Assembly: GCA_013287275.1 (NCBI GenBank)
Contig: JABDED010000001.1
Location: forward strand, 231,511 to 295,510
Direction of reading: 5' to 3'
DNA length: 64,000 nt
From: Betaproteobacteria bacterium
Lineage (GTDB): Bacteria > Pseudomonadota > Gammaproteobacteria > Burkholderiales > Burkholderiaceae_D
Both the position numbers and the translations under genes were made by a program. The notes under the pieces were generated by a model. The model worked only from the letters and a program-made list of their open reading frames with translations. It did not search any database and had not been told where the DNA came from. This document shows, one piece after another, positions 34,946-44,274 of this stretch. The first letter of the stretch is position 1; each line of letters starts with the position of its first letter.

Positions 34946-37645
34946 ATGCCCAACGTACCCCAAAGCGACAACAAGATTGATGTCGACACTCTGCTAAAAG
35001 CCATAGACAGGAATGAGGACGCCATATCCAAGCGCCTGCATCACCTGGAGTTCGAGCAGACCGATATAGAAGTACTGGCCAGCCTGGGCGATAAATTGCA
35101 CGCCTACCGGCAGCATTTCGACGAATTATTGTATGCACATATGCAGGCGAGTCCTCAACTGGCCGCTCTGATGCAATCAGCCAATACGGAAAGGCTCAGG
35201 ATAGTCCAGGAGGCGTATTCATCAACAATGATAGAGGTTCCCAGCAAGCAAAAGCACATCCGCGACAGGATCAATGCCGGGATCATCCTGCAAGATCTTG
35301 GATTGGAGCCTGAGTGGTATCTGGGCATCTACCGCAAATACCTGCAAGCCCTGCTCCCTGTTTTGTGGGAGGTCAGCGAAAACCAGTTTGACCGCTTCAA
35401 TGCCTATGTCAATACGCTGACCAAGATTATTTTCTTCGATATCGGCGTTGCGCTGGACTCCTATTTCATTGCCTCGCAAAAAGCGGTCGACAACGACAGG
35501 CAGATGGAAACGCTCACGTATCACCAGACCCATGACGAGCTGACCGGCCTGCCTAACCGCGGCTTGTTGACGGACAGGATGCGCCAGGCATTTTTGCTGG
35601 CTGACAGGAAAGGCGGCACCGTCGCGCTGGTGCATCTGGGCCTGGACCATTTCAAGCTGATCAACGACGGCGTAGGGTATTCAACCGGCGACCAGATACT
35701 GAAAAACATAGGAGAACGTTTGCACAAATGCGTCAGGGAGGGAGATACCGTTTCTTATCACGGCGCGGATGAATTTGTCATCGTACTCAAGGACATAGAC
35801 GAATCTAGCCATGTCGGCCAGATCTGCGAAAAAATTTCACACCTGATTGCCAAACCTTTCTTTATCAACGGGAGAAATTTCCATATTACTTGCAGCATGG
35901 GGCTTGCGCTCTATCCGCAAGACGGCAAGGATGCCGGTACCCTGTCCAAATATGCCGATATAGCACTGACCCGGGCCAAAGACCTGGGGCGAAATAATTT
36001 TCAATTTTTCTCGCTCGATATGAACGAGAAAATGCTGGAAAAAATCACGCTCGCCAGCGACCTGCATACGGCCATCGCCAATAACCAGTTGTTCGTTTAT
36101 TACCAACCCAAAGCCGACCTGCAGACCGGCAGCTTGGTGGGGCTGGAAGCGCTGGTGCGCTGGCGGCATCCGACACTGGAAATGGTCCCCCCTGCCCGCT
36201 TTATCCCGATCGCTGAAGAATCCAGTCTAATCAACAGGATAGGCGACTGGGTATTGACCCAGGTTTGCCAGGACATCCGGCAATGGAAGAATGAGGGGCT
36301 GGAAGTTCCCAATGTCGCCATTAATGTGTCGGCCAAGCAATTCCTGGATCCCTTATTCACCAGCAAGCTGATGGATACGCTGTCCGGCCTGGGGATTCCA
36401 GCCAGCATGATCTCGCTGGAAATCACCGAGAGCATCCTGATGAACAACAATGTTTCGATAGAAACCGTGCTGAAAGAATTCAAGATGCTGGGCATTACGC
36501 TGACGCTGGATGATTTCGGCACCGGCTATTCGGCCCTCAGCTACTTGAAACATTTTCCTTTCGATTATGTGAAGATAGACCAGTCTTTTGTGAGGGACAT
36601 CACTACCAATGCCGGCGATGCGGCGATTTCCAACGCAGTAATTTCCATGGCGCACAGCCTTGGCCTGCGGGTGATTGCAGAAGGTGTGGAAACCGATGCG
36701 CAGTGCGAGTTCCTGTGCAACCAGATGTGCGACGAAATACAGGGTTATTTTTTCTCCAGGCCCCTGCCTGCCGAAGAAATGAAAATGCTGCTGCAGGCGA
36801 GGTATCGTCTTCCCGAACATCTGCTGCGTATGGAAAAACCTCCCCGCACTCTATTGCTGGTCGACGACGAGCCGAACATCCTGGCTTCGCTGAAGCGCTT
36901 GCTGCGCCGTGACGGCTATCAGATATTGCTGGCAAATAGCGGCCAGGAAGGCCTGGAAATCCTGGAAAAAAACAAGGTGGACGTGATCATTTCCGATCAG
37001 AGAATGCCGAACATGACCGGTGTGGAATTTTTGCGCACGGCGAAAGTCAGCCATCCGGACACGGTGCGTATCGTGCTGTCCGGCTATACCGAACTGCAAT
37101 CGATCACCGATGCCATCAATGAGGGCGCCATCTATAAGTTCCTGACCAAGCCATGGGAAGATGAGCAACTAAGATCGAACATCCAGCAAGCCTTTCATTA
37201 CAAGGAAATGGAAGATGAAAATCGCCGGCTGAGCTTCCAGATCCAGTCCACCAACCAGGAACTGGCCAAGGCCAACCGGCAGTTGGCCGACATCGTCGAC
37301 CAGAAGCAGCAACAGATCAAACGCGATGAAATCAGCCTGGAAATCGTCAGGGAGGCGTTGCAGCATATCCCGCTGGCGCTGATAGCCATCGATGAGGACA
37401 ATATGATCGCCTTCATCAATGCAGCGGCGGAAGGTTTGTTCCTGGCGCACCAGCCCATCCTGGGCGCGGATATCGACGATTGCTTCCCGGAATTCAGCGT
37501 ATCGGCCACAGGCTTCAAGGAGGGGGAGGTATTTCAGCTGGGATTTGCAGATCAGGTTTTCCACGTCAGCTGGAGGACCATGGGCGAGCGTTCCAGGTCG
37601 CGCGGGAAATTGCTCACTTTCAGACGGGAGCTCCATCATGAGTAA
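34946..37645 (+). CDS. Globin-like sensor - GGDEF - EAL - receiver - PAS protein
   Basis: An 899-residue cytosolic signalling protein with an uncommon domain order. Residues about 10-180 form a globin-coupled-sensor fold ('LGLEPEWYLGIYRKYLQALL'), but the position of the proximal haem His is Leu115. GGDEF (about 190-355) has GADEF at 273-277 instead of GG(D/E)EF, yet keeps the I-site REGD (264-267). EAL (about 370-620) has EALVRW, NVSAKQF, EITES, DDFGTGYS, KIDQSF and EGVET, so it is probably an active cyclic-di-GMP phosphodiesterase. A receiver (about 642-760) has phospho-Asp in 'VDVIISDQRMPNMTG'. A coiled coil and a C-terminal PAS (about 805-880) follow. The stop overlaps the next gene by 8 bases. 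Confidence 0.88.
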   Translation: MPNVPQSDNKIDVDTLLKAIDRNEDAISKRLHHLEFEQTDIEVLASLGDKLHAYRQHFDELLYAHMQASPQLAALMQSANTERLRIVQEAYSSTMIEVPSKQKHIRDRINAGIILQDLGLEPEWYLGIYRKYLQALLPVLWEVSENQFDRFNAYVNTLTKIIFFDIGVALDSYFIASQKAVDNDRQMETLTYHQTHDELTGLPNRGLLTDRMRQAFLLADRKGGTVALVHLGLDHFKLINDGVGYSTGDQILKNIGERLHKCVREGDTVSYHGADEFVIVLKDIDESSHVGQICEKISHLIAKPFFINGRNFHITCSMGLALYPQDGKDAGTLSKYADIALTRAKDLGRNNFQFFSLDMNEKMLEKITLASDLHTAIANNQLFVYYQPKADLQTGSLVGLEALVRWRHPTLEMVPPARFIPIAEESSLINRIGDWVLTQVCQDIRQWKNEGLEVPNVAINVSAKQFLDPLFTSKLMDTLSGLGIPASMISLEITESILMNNNVSIETVLKEFKMLGITLTLDDFGTGYSALSYLKHFPFDYVKIDQSFVRDITTNAGDAAISNAVISMAHSLGLRVIAEGVETDAQCEFLCNQMCDEIQGYFFSRPLPAEEMKMLLQARYRLPEHLLRMEKPPRTLLLVDDEPNILASLKRLLRRDGYQILLANSGQEGLEILEKNKVDVIISDQRMPNMTGVEFLRTAKVSHPDTVRIVLSGYTELQSITDAINEGAIYKFLTKPWEDEQLRSNIQQAFHYKEMEDENRRLSFQIQSTNQELAKANRQLADIVDQKQQQIKRDEISLEIVREALQHIPLALIAIDEDNMIAFINAAAEGLFLAHQPILGADIDDCFPEFSVSATGFKEGEVFQLGFADQVFHVSWRTMGERSRSRGKLLTFRRELHHE

Positions 37646-37955
37646 TATCAGGCAACTGGCACTGGAACAGGCCGAAGCCGGCATGCAGATTGCGGTAGAT
37701 CTTAAAGACAGCAATGGGAATATCCTGCTGCCCTCAGGCGCCAGCCTGACCGATGCCTCTATCAAATCCCTGCTACGCCGCGGAGTAACCGAGATCAGCA
37801 TCGTCTGCGAGGAAGAGCCTGTGGATCAGCATCTTGAGCAAGAACGCGTAAGAAACCGCTTAAGCAAATTGTTCCGAAAATCCCATGCCGGCGAACTTGA
37901 TCGGCTGTTGATGGACTATGTTTCCTTTTATCGTATCGGTAAAAAATATGAATAA
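37638..37955 (+). CDS. 105-aa domain protein, related to the tail of the receiver-HD-GYP protein
   Basis: A small soluble protein beginning MSNIRQLALEQAEAGMQIAV. Its first about 60 residues have the pattern L-x-x-GM-x-(I/L)-x-x-DL ... LLP-x-(G/E) ... L-x-(D/E)-x-x-I-x-x-L. The same pattern is seen at the C-terminus of the receiver-HD-GYP protein in this cluster ('DLRAGMTLSRDLLSRDSVLL'). This resembles the small domain often joined to HD-GYP enzymes. The C-terminal half is charged and helical. It overlaps both neighbours by 8 bases, so translation is probably coupled. Function unknown. Confidence 0.8.
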   Translation: MSNIRQLALEQAEAGMQIAVDLKDSNGNILLPSGASLTDASIKSLLRRGVTEISIVCEEEPVDQHLEQERVRNRLSKLFRKSHAGELDRLLMDYVSFYRIGKKYE

Positions 37956-38790
37956 TATTCTTGATGCCGACATCATCAAAAAAATTCATGAGCTCCCTGC
38001 GCTGTCAGCGGTGGTGACGGAACTGCTCAGCAGCATAGACCATGAAGAAATAGATGTGGACAGTATCGCCACTAAAATATCGCATGACCAGGCTTTGACG
38101 GCAAAAACCTTGAGGCTGGCGAACTCTTCCTTCTATGGGATGCAGCATAAAATCAACAGCATACAGGAGGCTATCGCCATCCTGGGGTTTCGCAGCGTAA
38201 GGACGCTTATTACGACAACCGCAATCACCGGAAGTTTTGCCAGAGGCCATACGAGCCGCTTTAATTTCCAGTCTTTCTGGCGGCATTCGATTGCCACTGC
38301 GGTATGCGCGAAACAACTGGCGAGCCATGTCAAAGCCAACCAGGATTATGCGTTTACGGCCGGCCTATTGCACGATATAGGAAAACTGGTGCTGGTAACG
38401 CGCTATACCGAACAATATGAGCAGGTCATGCTGCAACGCGCCGAGCAAGACAGTTACATCCTGGATGCGGAACGCGCCATCCTGACCACAGACCATGCCG
38501 CAGTGGGAAAGGTGCTGACCGCCTACTGGAAATTCCCCGAAGACATGCAAAATGCAGTGGCACACCACCACGACATCGACCAGGCAAATGAAGGCATGCT
38601 GACAGCCATCGTGCATATCGCCGATATCCTGACCCATGCGCTTGATCTTTCAGAGGACGAGGAGGCACTGGTGCCCGTCATCAGCTGCAGTGCCTGGGAC
38701 AAATTGAGACTGACGCAGGAGATCAGCGCCAAGGTCTTCAGGGAAACTGAAAAACAGTTTGAAGAAATTTGCCAGATACTCATCAATTGA
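37948..38790 (+). CDS. HDOD-domain signalling protein
   Basis: A 280-residue protein consisting of an HDOD domain (about 10-205). 'IHELPALSAVVTELLSSID' and 'LTAKTLRLANSSFYGMQHKI' are the typical entry helices, and 'AGLLHDIGKLVLV' keeps an HD pair. HDOD proteins usually act by protein contact in stress, cyclic-di-GMP or two-component signalling and rarely show hydrolase activity. ATG 37948 overlaps the previous stop (TATGAATAA). A start ten codons earlier is possible but would lie deeper in the previous gene. Confidence 0.9.
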   Translation: MNNILDADIIKKIHELPALSAVVTELLSSIDHEEIDVDSIATKISHDQALTAKTLRLANSSFYGMQHKINSIQEAIAILGFRSVRTLITTTAITGSFARGHTSRFNFQSFWRHSIATAVCAKQLASHVKANQDYAFTAGLLHDIGKLVLVTRYTEQYEQVMLQRAEQDSYILDAERAILTTDHAAVGKVLTAYWKFPEDMQNAVAHHHDIDQANEGMLTAIVHIADILTHALDLSEDEEALVPVISCSAWDKLRLTQEISAKVFRETEKQFEEICQILIN

Positions 38791-38802
38791 CAAGGCGATA
38801 AA

Positions 38803-40365
38803 GTGATCAATGAAGACAAGGACCCCCTGGTTCCGGAGCCAAGAAACTGGCAGCCGCCGGCCCCGGAAAATACGCCTCAGCGCCTGGTATTGCCAGAGGA
38901 CACGCCGGACCAGGCCGCGCTGAACCTGATGGGTTTTGAGCTATCCCAATTTTTGGACAGCAATCCGGTGCCGACCTTTGTCATCAATAATGAACATGTG
39001 ATTACCCATTGGAACAAGGCGTGCGAACACATGCTCGGGTATTCATCTGCCGCCATGGTGCAGACCAAGAGGCAGTGGGCTCCGTTCTATCGCAACAAAC
39101 GGCCGGTGCTGGCCGATCTGATCATCGGCGGCGACGATATCGAGAGCCGCGTCAATGAATTCTATAACCATAAATATAAAGAATCGCAATTCATCAAGGG
39201 CGCCTACGAAGCTGCCGATTTTTTCCCCAATCTTGGCCAAAGCGGCCTATGGATACATTTCACTGCCGCTCCGCTGTATAACAACCGGGGTGAGATGGTT
39301 GGCGCGATTGAGAGCCTGGAAGATATCACTGAGAGGCACGAAGCAGAAAATGCGTTAAGGCAAGCTCATGACAACCTGGAAAACCTGGTCAAAAAAAGAA
39401 CAACGCAATTAGCGGACGCCAACGATAAACTGGAAGCCGATATCCGGCAAAGGGAAACCGTCGAACATGAGCTCATCCGGCGTAATACCGAACTGACCGA
39501 GCTTAATGCACAGCTAAGCAAAGCCCAGGAGCAGTTGCTGCAATCCGAAAAACTTGCCTCCATCGGGCAATTGGCGGCTGGCGTTGCACATGAAATCAAT
39601 AACCCGGTCGGCTACATCTTTTCCAATTTCGGCACGCTGGAGAATTACCAGGACCTGTTGTTCCAGATGCTGGGTGCCTACGAGGAAGCCGAGCAGCATA
39701 TCAACTCGCCGGTCATCTCACAGAAATTGAAACAGACCCGCGACAAGATAGAACTGGATTTCCTGAAGGAAGATATCCCTGTCCTGATGCAGCAATCCAA
39801 GGAAGGCATTGCCAGGGTGCGCAAGATAGTCCAGGATCTCAAGGATTTTTCCCGCGTCGACAACAACCAGGAATGGCAGTGGGCCAATTTGCACCAGGGT
39901 ATAGATTCCACGCTGAACATCGTCAATAATGAGGTCAAATACAAGGCCGAGGTCATCAAGGACTATGGCCCCATACCGGAAATCGAGTGCCTGCCGTCGC
40001 AAATCAACCAGGTAATCATGAACCTGGTCGTCAATGCATCGCATGCAATAGGAAGCGAACGCGGCAGGATCACGATACGCACCTGGGCAGCCGACGACGT
40101 GGTCAAACTGGAGGTGTCGGATACTGGCTCAGGCATCCCGAAAGAAGTCATATCTCGCATTTTCGACCCGTTCTTCACTACCAAACCCATAGGAAAAGGA
40201 ACCGGCCTGGGCTTGTCGCTTTCTTACGGCATCGTTCAGAAACACAATGGGCAAATACAAGTCGCCAGCGAGCCCGGCAAAGGGACCACCTTCACCGTTA
40301 CCCTGCCCATCCGGCATGTCGATGCCGACAATTCGGTTCAAAACCTGGAAGGCAAAGGCGAATGA
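38803..40365 (+). CDS. PAS-domain sensor histidine kinase (second of two in the cluster)
   Basis: A 520-residue cytosolic kinase. The PAS domain (about 50-180, 'FVINNEHVITHWNKACEHML') leads into a long coiled coil (180-245). The H-box is 'SIGQLAAGVAHEINNPVGY' (phospho-His H263). It then has the same insert as the first kinase ('FLKEDIPVLMQQSKEGIARV'). HATPase boxes 'NLVVNASHAI', 'DTGSGIP' and 'TGLGLSLSYGIV' complete it. The start is GTG 38803, with AAGG eight bases upstream. Its stop and the ATG of the receiver-HD-GYP gene overlap as ATGA, pointing to a cognate pair. Confidence 0.92.
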   Translation: MINEDKDPLVPEPRNWQPPAPENTPQRLVLPEDTPDQAALNLMGFELSQFLDSNPVPTFVINNEHVITHWNKACEHMLGYSSAAMVQTKRQWAPFYRNKRPVLADLIIGGDDIESRVNEFYNHKYKESQFIKGAYEAADFFPNLGQSGLWIHFTAAPLYNNRGEMVGAIESLEDITERHEAENALRQAHDNLENLVKKRTTQLADANDKLEADIRQRETVEHELIRRNTELTELNAQLSKAQEQLLQSEKLASIGQLAAGVAHEINNPVGYIFSNFGTLENYQDLLFQMLGAYEEAEQHINSPVISQKLKQTRDKIELDFLKEDIPVLMQQSKEGIARVRKIVQDLKDFSRVDNNQEWQWANLHQGIDSTLNIVNNEVKYKAEVIKDYGPIPEIECLPSQINQVIMNLVVNASHAIGSERGRITIRTWAADDVVKLEVSDTGSGIPKEVISRIFDPFFTTKPIGKGTGLGLSLSYGIVQKHNGQIQVASEPGKGTTFTVTLPIRHVDADNSVQNLEGKGE

Positions 40366-41654
40366 GCGACGATTCCGGCGCTGTAGCGCCCGCCAGAATA
40401 CTGTGTGTAGACGACGAACCGAATATCCTGGCGTCGCTGCGCCGCCTGTTCCGCGCCAAAGGCTATACGGTGCTCACGGCAAACGGCGGGCACGAGGGCC
40501 TGGCTGCGCTGGAAAGCGACGCCGTCGATCTGGTGATTTCCGATATGCGCATGCCGGTCATGGACGGCGCAGCCTTTCTTGAACACGTGCGCTCGCGCTG
40601 GCCAGATACGATACGCTTGCTGCTGACCGGATATGCCGATGTGCAATCGATCATAGAGGCCATTAACCGGGGCGAAATCTACCGCTATATCACCAAGCCA
40701 TGGGATGACCATGACATCTTGCTGGTTGTGCGTCACGCGCTGGAGCGCAAAGCGCTGGAAACGGAAAAACGCCGCCTGGAAGCCCTGACCAAACAGCAAA
40801 ACGAAGAATTAAAGCTGCTCAACGCCAGCCTGGAAAGCAAGGTCCAGGAGCGGACTGCAGAACTGCAGCTTGCCAATGAAAAGCTGAAGAACAACTTCCT
40901 GACCTCGATCAAGGTATTTTCCAATGTGATCGAGATGCGCGGCGGCAAACTGGTGGGGCATTCACGTCGGGTAGCCGACCTGGCACGCAGGATTGCACTG
41001 AGAACGGGAATGGATGCGCGCGAGGCGCAGGAAATCTTTGTCGCCGGCTTGCTGGCCGATATAGGGAAAATCGGTTTTTCAGATGACTTATTGGAAATCC
41101 CGCTCAATATGATGAATGGCGACCAACTGGGACAATTTCACAAGCATACGATACGCGCGGAACAATTATTGATGCCGCTGGAAGATCTGCAGGGAACTGC
41201 CAGGATATTGCGCTCCCAGCATGAACGCCATGACGGGACGGGTTTCCCGGATGGCCTGGGCGGCGAAGATATACCCCTGGGTTCCCGCATCCTGGCGATC
41301 GCCAGCGACTACGACAATTTGCAGCAAGGGGCGCTGGTTCAGCGCCGGGTGCTGGCAGATGAGGCACAGAGATTGATTGTTCGTGGCGCAGGCAACCGCT
41401 ACAGCGAAGCAGTGGTGGCTGCTTTCAGATATGTGGTGATGGGGGTCGGCGAGGAAGAGTCCATCGATGATATTGAAGTGGCCGCAAAAGATTTACGGGC
41501 CGGAATGACGCTGTCGCGTGACTTGCTGTCGCGCGACAGCGTCTTGCTATTGCCTGCCGAACATGTGTTGAGCGAGCGTATGATAGAAAAATTGATGCAG
41601 TACGATGCGACCCATGGCGGCCAGTTGATTGCCCGCATACGCAGGAGAAAATGA
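40362..41654 (+). CDS. Receiver - HD-GYP-like response regulator with altered HD motif
   Basis: A 430-residue response regulator. The receiver (about 11-125) has acidic residues 'CVDDEPN', phospho-Asp D61 ('VISDMRMPVMDG') and 'ITKPW'. A coiled coil (about 128-175) joins it to an HD-GYP-like domain (about 180-320). There the usual LLHDIGK reads LLADIGK (A232-D233), losing one metal-binding His, while H200, 'QHERHDGTGFPDGLGG' and 'DYDNL' remain. The C-terminal about 55 residues share a pattern with the 105-aa protein encoded at 37638. Cyclic-di-GMP hydrolysis is therefore doubtful; a binding or regulatory role is possible. It overlaps both neighbours by 4 bases. Confidence 0.9.
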   Translation: MSDDSGAVAPARILCVDDEPNILASLRRLFRAKGYTVLTANGGHEGLAALESDAVDLVISDMRMPVMDGAAFLEHVRSRWPDTIRLLLTGYADVQSIIEAINRGEIYRYITKPWDDHDILLVVRHALERKALETEKRRLEALTKQQNEELKLLNASLESKVQERTAELQLANEKLKNNFLTSIKVFSNVIEMRGGKLVGHSRRVADLARRIALRTGMDAREAQEIFVAGLLADIGKIGFSDDLLEIPLNMMNGDQLGQFHKHTIRAEQLLMPLEDLQGTARILRSQHERHDGTGFPDGLGGEDIPLGSRILAIASDYDNLQQGALVQRRVLADEAQRLIVRGAGNRYSEAVVAAFRYVVMGVGEEESIDDIEVAAKDLRAGMTLSRDLLSRDSVLLLPAEHVLSERMIEKLMQYDATHGGQLIARIRRRK

Positions 41655-42187
41655 TGCGCCGTATTCTATTAGTGGACGATGAGCAAAACATCCTGCACTC
41701 CCTGCAACGCAGCCTGCGGCCAATTGCAAAAAACATGGAGATCGACATCGAACTATTCAGCGATCCGCAGGCGGCCATCCAGAGGCTCAGCGAGGTGGAG
41801 TTCAACCTGGTTATTTCCGACTATCATATGCCACGCATGGATGGCGTAGGCTTCCTGAGGGTCGCAAAAGAAATACAACCGGACATGGTCAGGATGATGC
41901 TCAGCGCCTCAGCCGATTTTGGCACCGTCATGGGAGCAGTCAATGAGGCCGAGGTTTTCAAATATGTCGTCAAGCCATGGACTGGCCCTGAGCTGGAGCA
42001 GATAGTGCTATCTGCAATCGAACGTCACGATCAACTGGTGGAAGAGCGCAAGCTGGCCGACGGACAACGCGCCCAGCGCGACGCGCTGACTGCGCAAGAA
42101 CTGGAGGCCAAGCGCCTCGAAGGCCTTGAACCTGGCATTACCAAGGTCAACTGGCGGCCGGACGGCTCTATCTCGCTGGATGACTGA
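41651..42187 (+). CDS. Single-receiver response regulator
   Basis: A 178-residue protein with one receiver domain (about 3-125; 'ILLVDDEQN', phospho-Asp D57 in 'VISDYHMPRMDGVGFL', 'VVKPW'). A charged helical tail of about 50 residues follows, with no DNA-binding or enzymatic domain. It starts at ATG 41651 in an ATGA overlap with the previous stop; the next codon is also ATG. Such proteins shuttle or compete for phosphoryl groups. It is the third receiver in the cluster and its last gene. Confidence 0.92.
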   Translation: MMRRILLVDDEQNILHSLQRSLRPIAKNMEIDIELFSDPQAAIQRLSEVEFNLVISDYHMPRMDGVGFLRVAKEIQPDMVRMMLSASADFGTVMGAVNEAEVFKYVVKPWTGPELEQIVLSAIERHDQLVEERKLADGQRAQRDALTAQELEAKRLEGLEPGITKVNWRPDGSISLDD

Positions 42188-42192
42188 ATCTG

Positions 42193-43197
42193 CTAGTACA
42201 GGGACAGTGGCGGCTCATCCATCAATGCAATCTGCTCCCGCAATTCCAGTACCCTGTCCTGCCAGTAGCGCTGAGTATTAAACCAGGGGAAAGCCTGCTT
42301 GAACGCGGGATCTTCCCAGCGCTGGGCTAGCCAGGCCGAGTAATGCAACAGGCGCAAGCTGCGCAAGGCCTCGATCAAATGCAACTGGCGGGGCTGGAAA
42401 TCCTGGAAATCTTCATAGCCGGCGAGGATATCGCTCATTTGCGTGGTCATTTCGGCACGCGTTCCCGATAGCAGCATCCACAGGTCCTGGATTGCCGGCC
42501 CCATGCGGCTATCGTCAAAATCGACAAAATGCGGTCCCGCATCCGTCCACAGCACATTCCCGATATGGCAATCGCCATGCAGCCGTATCATAGCCGCGTC
42601 GCCGGCGCGTTCATAACAGCGCGCCACGCCGTCCAGCACCATCTCGGCGGTACTTTGGTAGGCAGCCAGCAGGTCGGCCGGGATGAAATCGTTGGCCAAT
42701 AGATAGTCAAGCGGCATCCGTCCAAAACTGGACATATCCAGCGTGGGCCTGGATTGATACGCCTGCGTCGCGCCTACCGCATGGATGCGGCCGATAAAAC
42801 GCCCCAGCCATTCCAGCGTATCGGGATTATCCAGCTCCGGAGCGCGTCCGCCGTGTTTGGGAAATATCGCAAAGCGAAAACCCTGGTAGTTGTGCAATGT
42901 CTGCCCATCCGGCGCCGCCAAAGCCGGCACGACCGGTATTTCCTGTTGCACAAGCGCTTGCACAAATGCATGTTCTTCCAGGATCTGGGCGTCGGACCAG
43001 CGTTGCGGCCGGTAGAATTTAGCCACCAGTGGCGGTCCCTGCTCCATGCCCAACTGGTAGACACGGTTTTCGTAGCTGTTCAGGGCCAGCAGGCGGCCGT
43101 CGCAACGCAAGCCCGGGTCCCCAAGGGAATCCAGGGCGTCCATCACGCTATCCGGGCTCAAGTCGGCAAATGAAGTTGGAGCAATAGTTTCTGTCAT
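42193..43197 (-). CDS. srkA: Stress response kinase A (SrkA/YihE-type)
   Basis: A 334-residue aminoglycoside-phosphotransferase-fold protein kinase; in E. coli it counters MazEF-linked death and stress. N-terminal '[19 protein letters not shown]' and Lys in 'PLVAKFYRP' form the ATP site. The catalytic loop is '[20 protein letters not shown]', followed by '[20 protein letters not shown]', all matching YihE. ATG 43197 ([10 protein letters not shown]) is the family start; the frame stays open to 43329 without homology. It is convergent with the signalling cluster, 5 bases from its last stop. Confidence 0.93.
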   Translation of the reverse strand: MTETIAPTSFADLSPDSVMDALDSLGDPGLRCDGRLLALNSYENRVYQLGMEQGPPLVAKFYRPQRWSDAQILEEHAFVQALVQQEIPVVPALAAPDGQTLHNYQGFRFAIFPKHGGRAPELDNPDTLEWLGRFIGRIHAVGATQAYQSRPTLDMSSFGRMPLDYLLANDFIPADLLAAYQSTAEMVLDGVARCYERAGDAAMIRLHGDCHIGNVLWTDAGPHFVDFDDSRMGPAIQDLWMLLSGTRAEMTTQMSDILAGYEDFQDFQPRQLHLIEALRSLRLLHYSAWLAQRWEDPAFKQAFPWFNTQRYWQDRVLELREQIALMDEPPLSLY

Positions 43198-43390
43198 GGC
43201 CGCTATTGTACTTTCTTCAGCGGCCAAACATGCATTGGATGCGGGCTCGAAGGCAGGTTTACGGACAGCCGGCTGCCAGACTCCCGGCTCGCATCTGTTC
43301 CGGGCGGCCAGTCTGGGACACAGCAACACGTGTTGTATTGGGCAAGCTGGGTTAAACTGCCGGTATTTACACCTTATTCAAGAGCCTTAT

Positions 43391-44089
43391 ATGCATCTGG
43401 ACCAACCCCTTTCCGATAAAGAATTCAACGAACTGGACAAATTCCTGATGTCCGACCGTGTCGGCGACGACGGCATGACGATGGACGCCCTGCATGGCTA
43501 CCTGACTGCGATCGCGATAGGCCCCGAGGTGGTTCCCATGGCCGAATGGCTACCCCTGGTATGGGGCTTGCCGGATCAGGGTGAACCTGACTTCAAGAAT
43601 GACAAGGAGATGGAGCGCATCACCAGCCTGATTGCACGCTTCATGAACGAAATTGCAATCACGTTTGAAGTCGCCCCGCAAGAGTTCGAACCCCTGTTCT
43701 GTGTGATGGAGCAAGACGGCAAGGAATTGATCGACGGCGAAACCTGGGCCTGGGGTTTCTGGGAAGGCATGCAACTCCGCGACGAGGCCTGGCAGCCGAT
43801 ACGGGATTCCAATGTCGCCCCCGTGCTGCGGCCTATCTACCTGTTAGGCGCAGAAGAGATAGAAGAAGAAGAAATGATCCTGGTGGATACGCCGTTGAAG
43901 TGCCACAAGCTGGCCATAGAACTGGAAGCCGCGATACCCGAGATACGCCGTTTTTGGGCGCCTCTGCGCAAATCCGGTATCGCAACCGTCAAACGCGAAA
44001 GCCCCAAGCTTGGCCGCAATGACGTATGCGATTGCGGCAGCGGCAAGAAGTACAAAAAATGCTGCGGCGCCGAGCCAACTGTCCATTAA
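43391..44089 (+). CDS. YecA/UPF0149-family protein with C-terminal SEC-C zinc motif
   Basis: A 232-residue soluble protein. The N-terminal UPF0149 (YgfB/YecA) domain (about 1-185) includes '[20 protein letters not shown]' and 'GFWEGMQLR'. The C-terminus ends with a SEC-C motif, '[19 protein letters not shown]', a zinc-binding segment like that of SecA that contacts SecB or ribosomes. The family in E. coli (YecA) binds ribosomes and zinc. ATG 43391 is preferred because upstream sequence is non-homologous. It is divergent from srkA. Confidence 0.92.
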   Translation: MHLDQPLSDKEFNELDKFLMSDRVGDDGMTMDALHGYLTAIAIGPEVVPMAEWLPLVWGLPDQGEPDFKNDKEMERITSLIARFMNEIAITFEVAPQEFEPLFCVMEQDGKELIDGETWAWGFWEGMQLRDEAWQPIRDSNVAPVLRPIYLLGAEEIEEEEMILVDTPLKCHKLAIELEAAIPEIRRFWAPLRKSGIATVKRESPKLGRNDVCDCGSGKKYKKCCGAEPTVH

Positions 44090-44122
44090 GGCCATCTTTT
44101 CAAATAGCCTTGTCTTCACAAT

Positions 44123-44159
44123 AAAATAGCGCATCCGGTACCTGATGCGCTATTTTTTT
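44123..44159 (+). terminator. Intrinsic terminator after the SEC-C gene
   Basis: Stem AAAATAGCGCATC / GATGCGCTATTTT with an 8-base loop and a T7 tract. Confidence 0.9.
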
Positions 44160-44274
44160 ATCTGGCGTCCCTGCTGCGCTTGAGTAAATCCTCTAGCGCC
44201 CCGCTTTGGCTGCAAAAACATCTGTGCTATGGTCGGGCCTGCAATATTTACCTTCATTTCCCACGGAGTAGCGT

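Noticed and set aside
33369..42187. Interpretation of the signalling cluster as an antiphage or CBASS-like system
   Set aside because: All nucleotide domains are of the cyclic-di-GMP and two-component type, and no effector such as a nuclease, phospholipase or pore protein is present.
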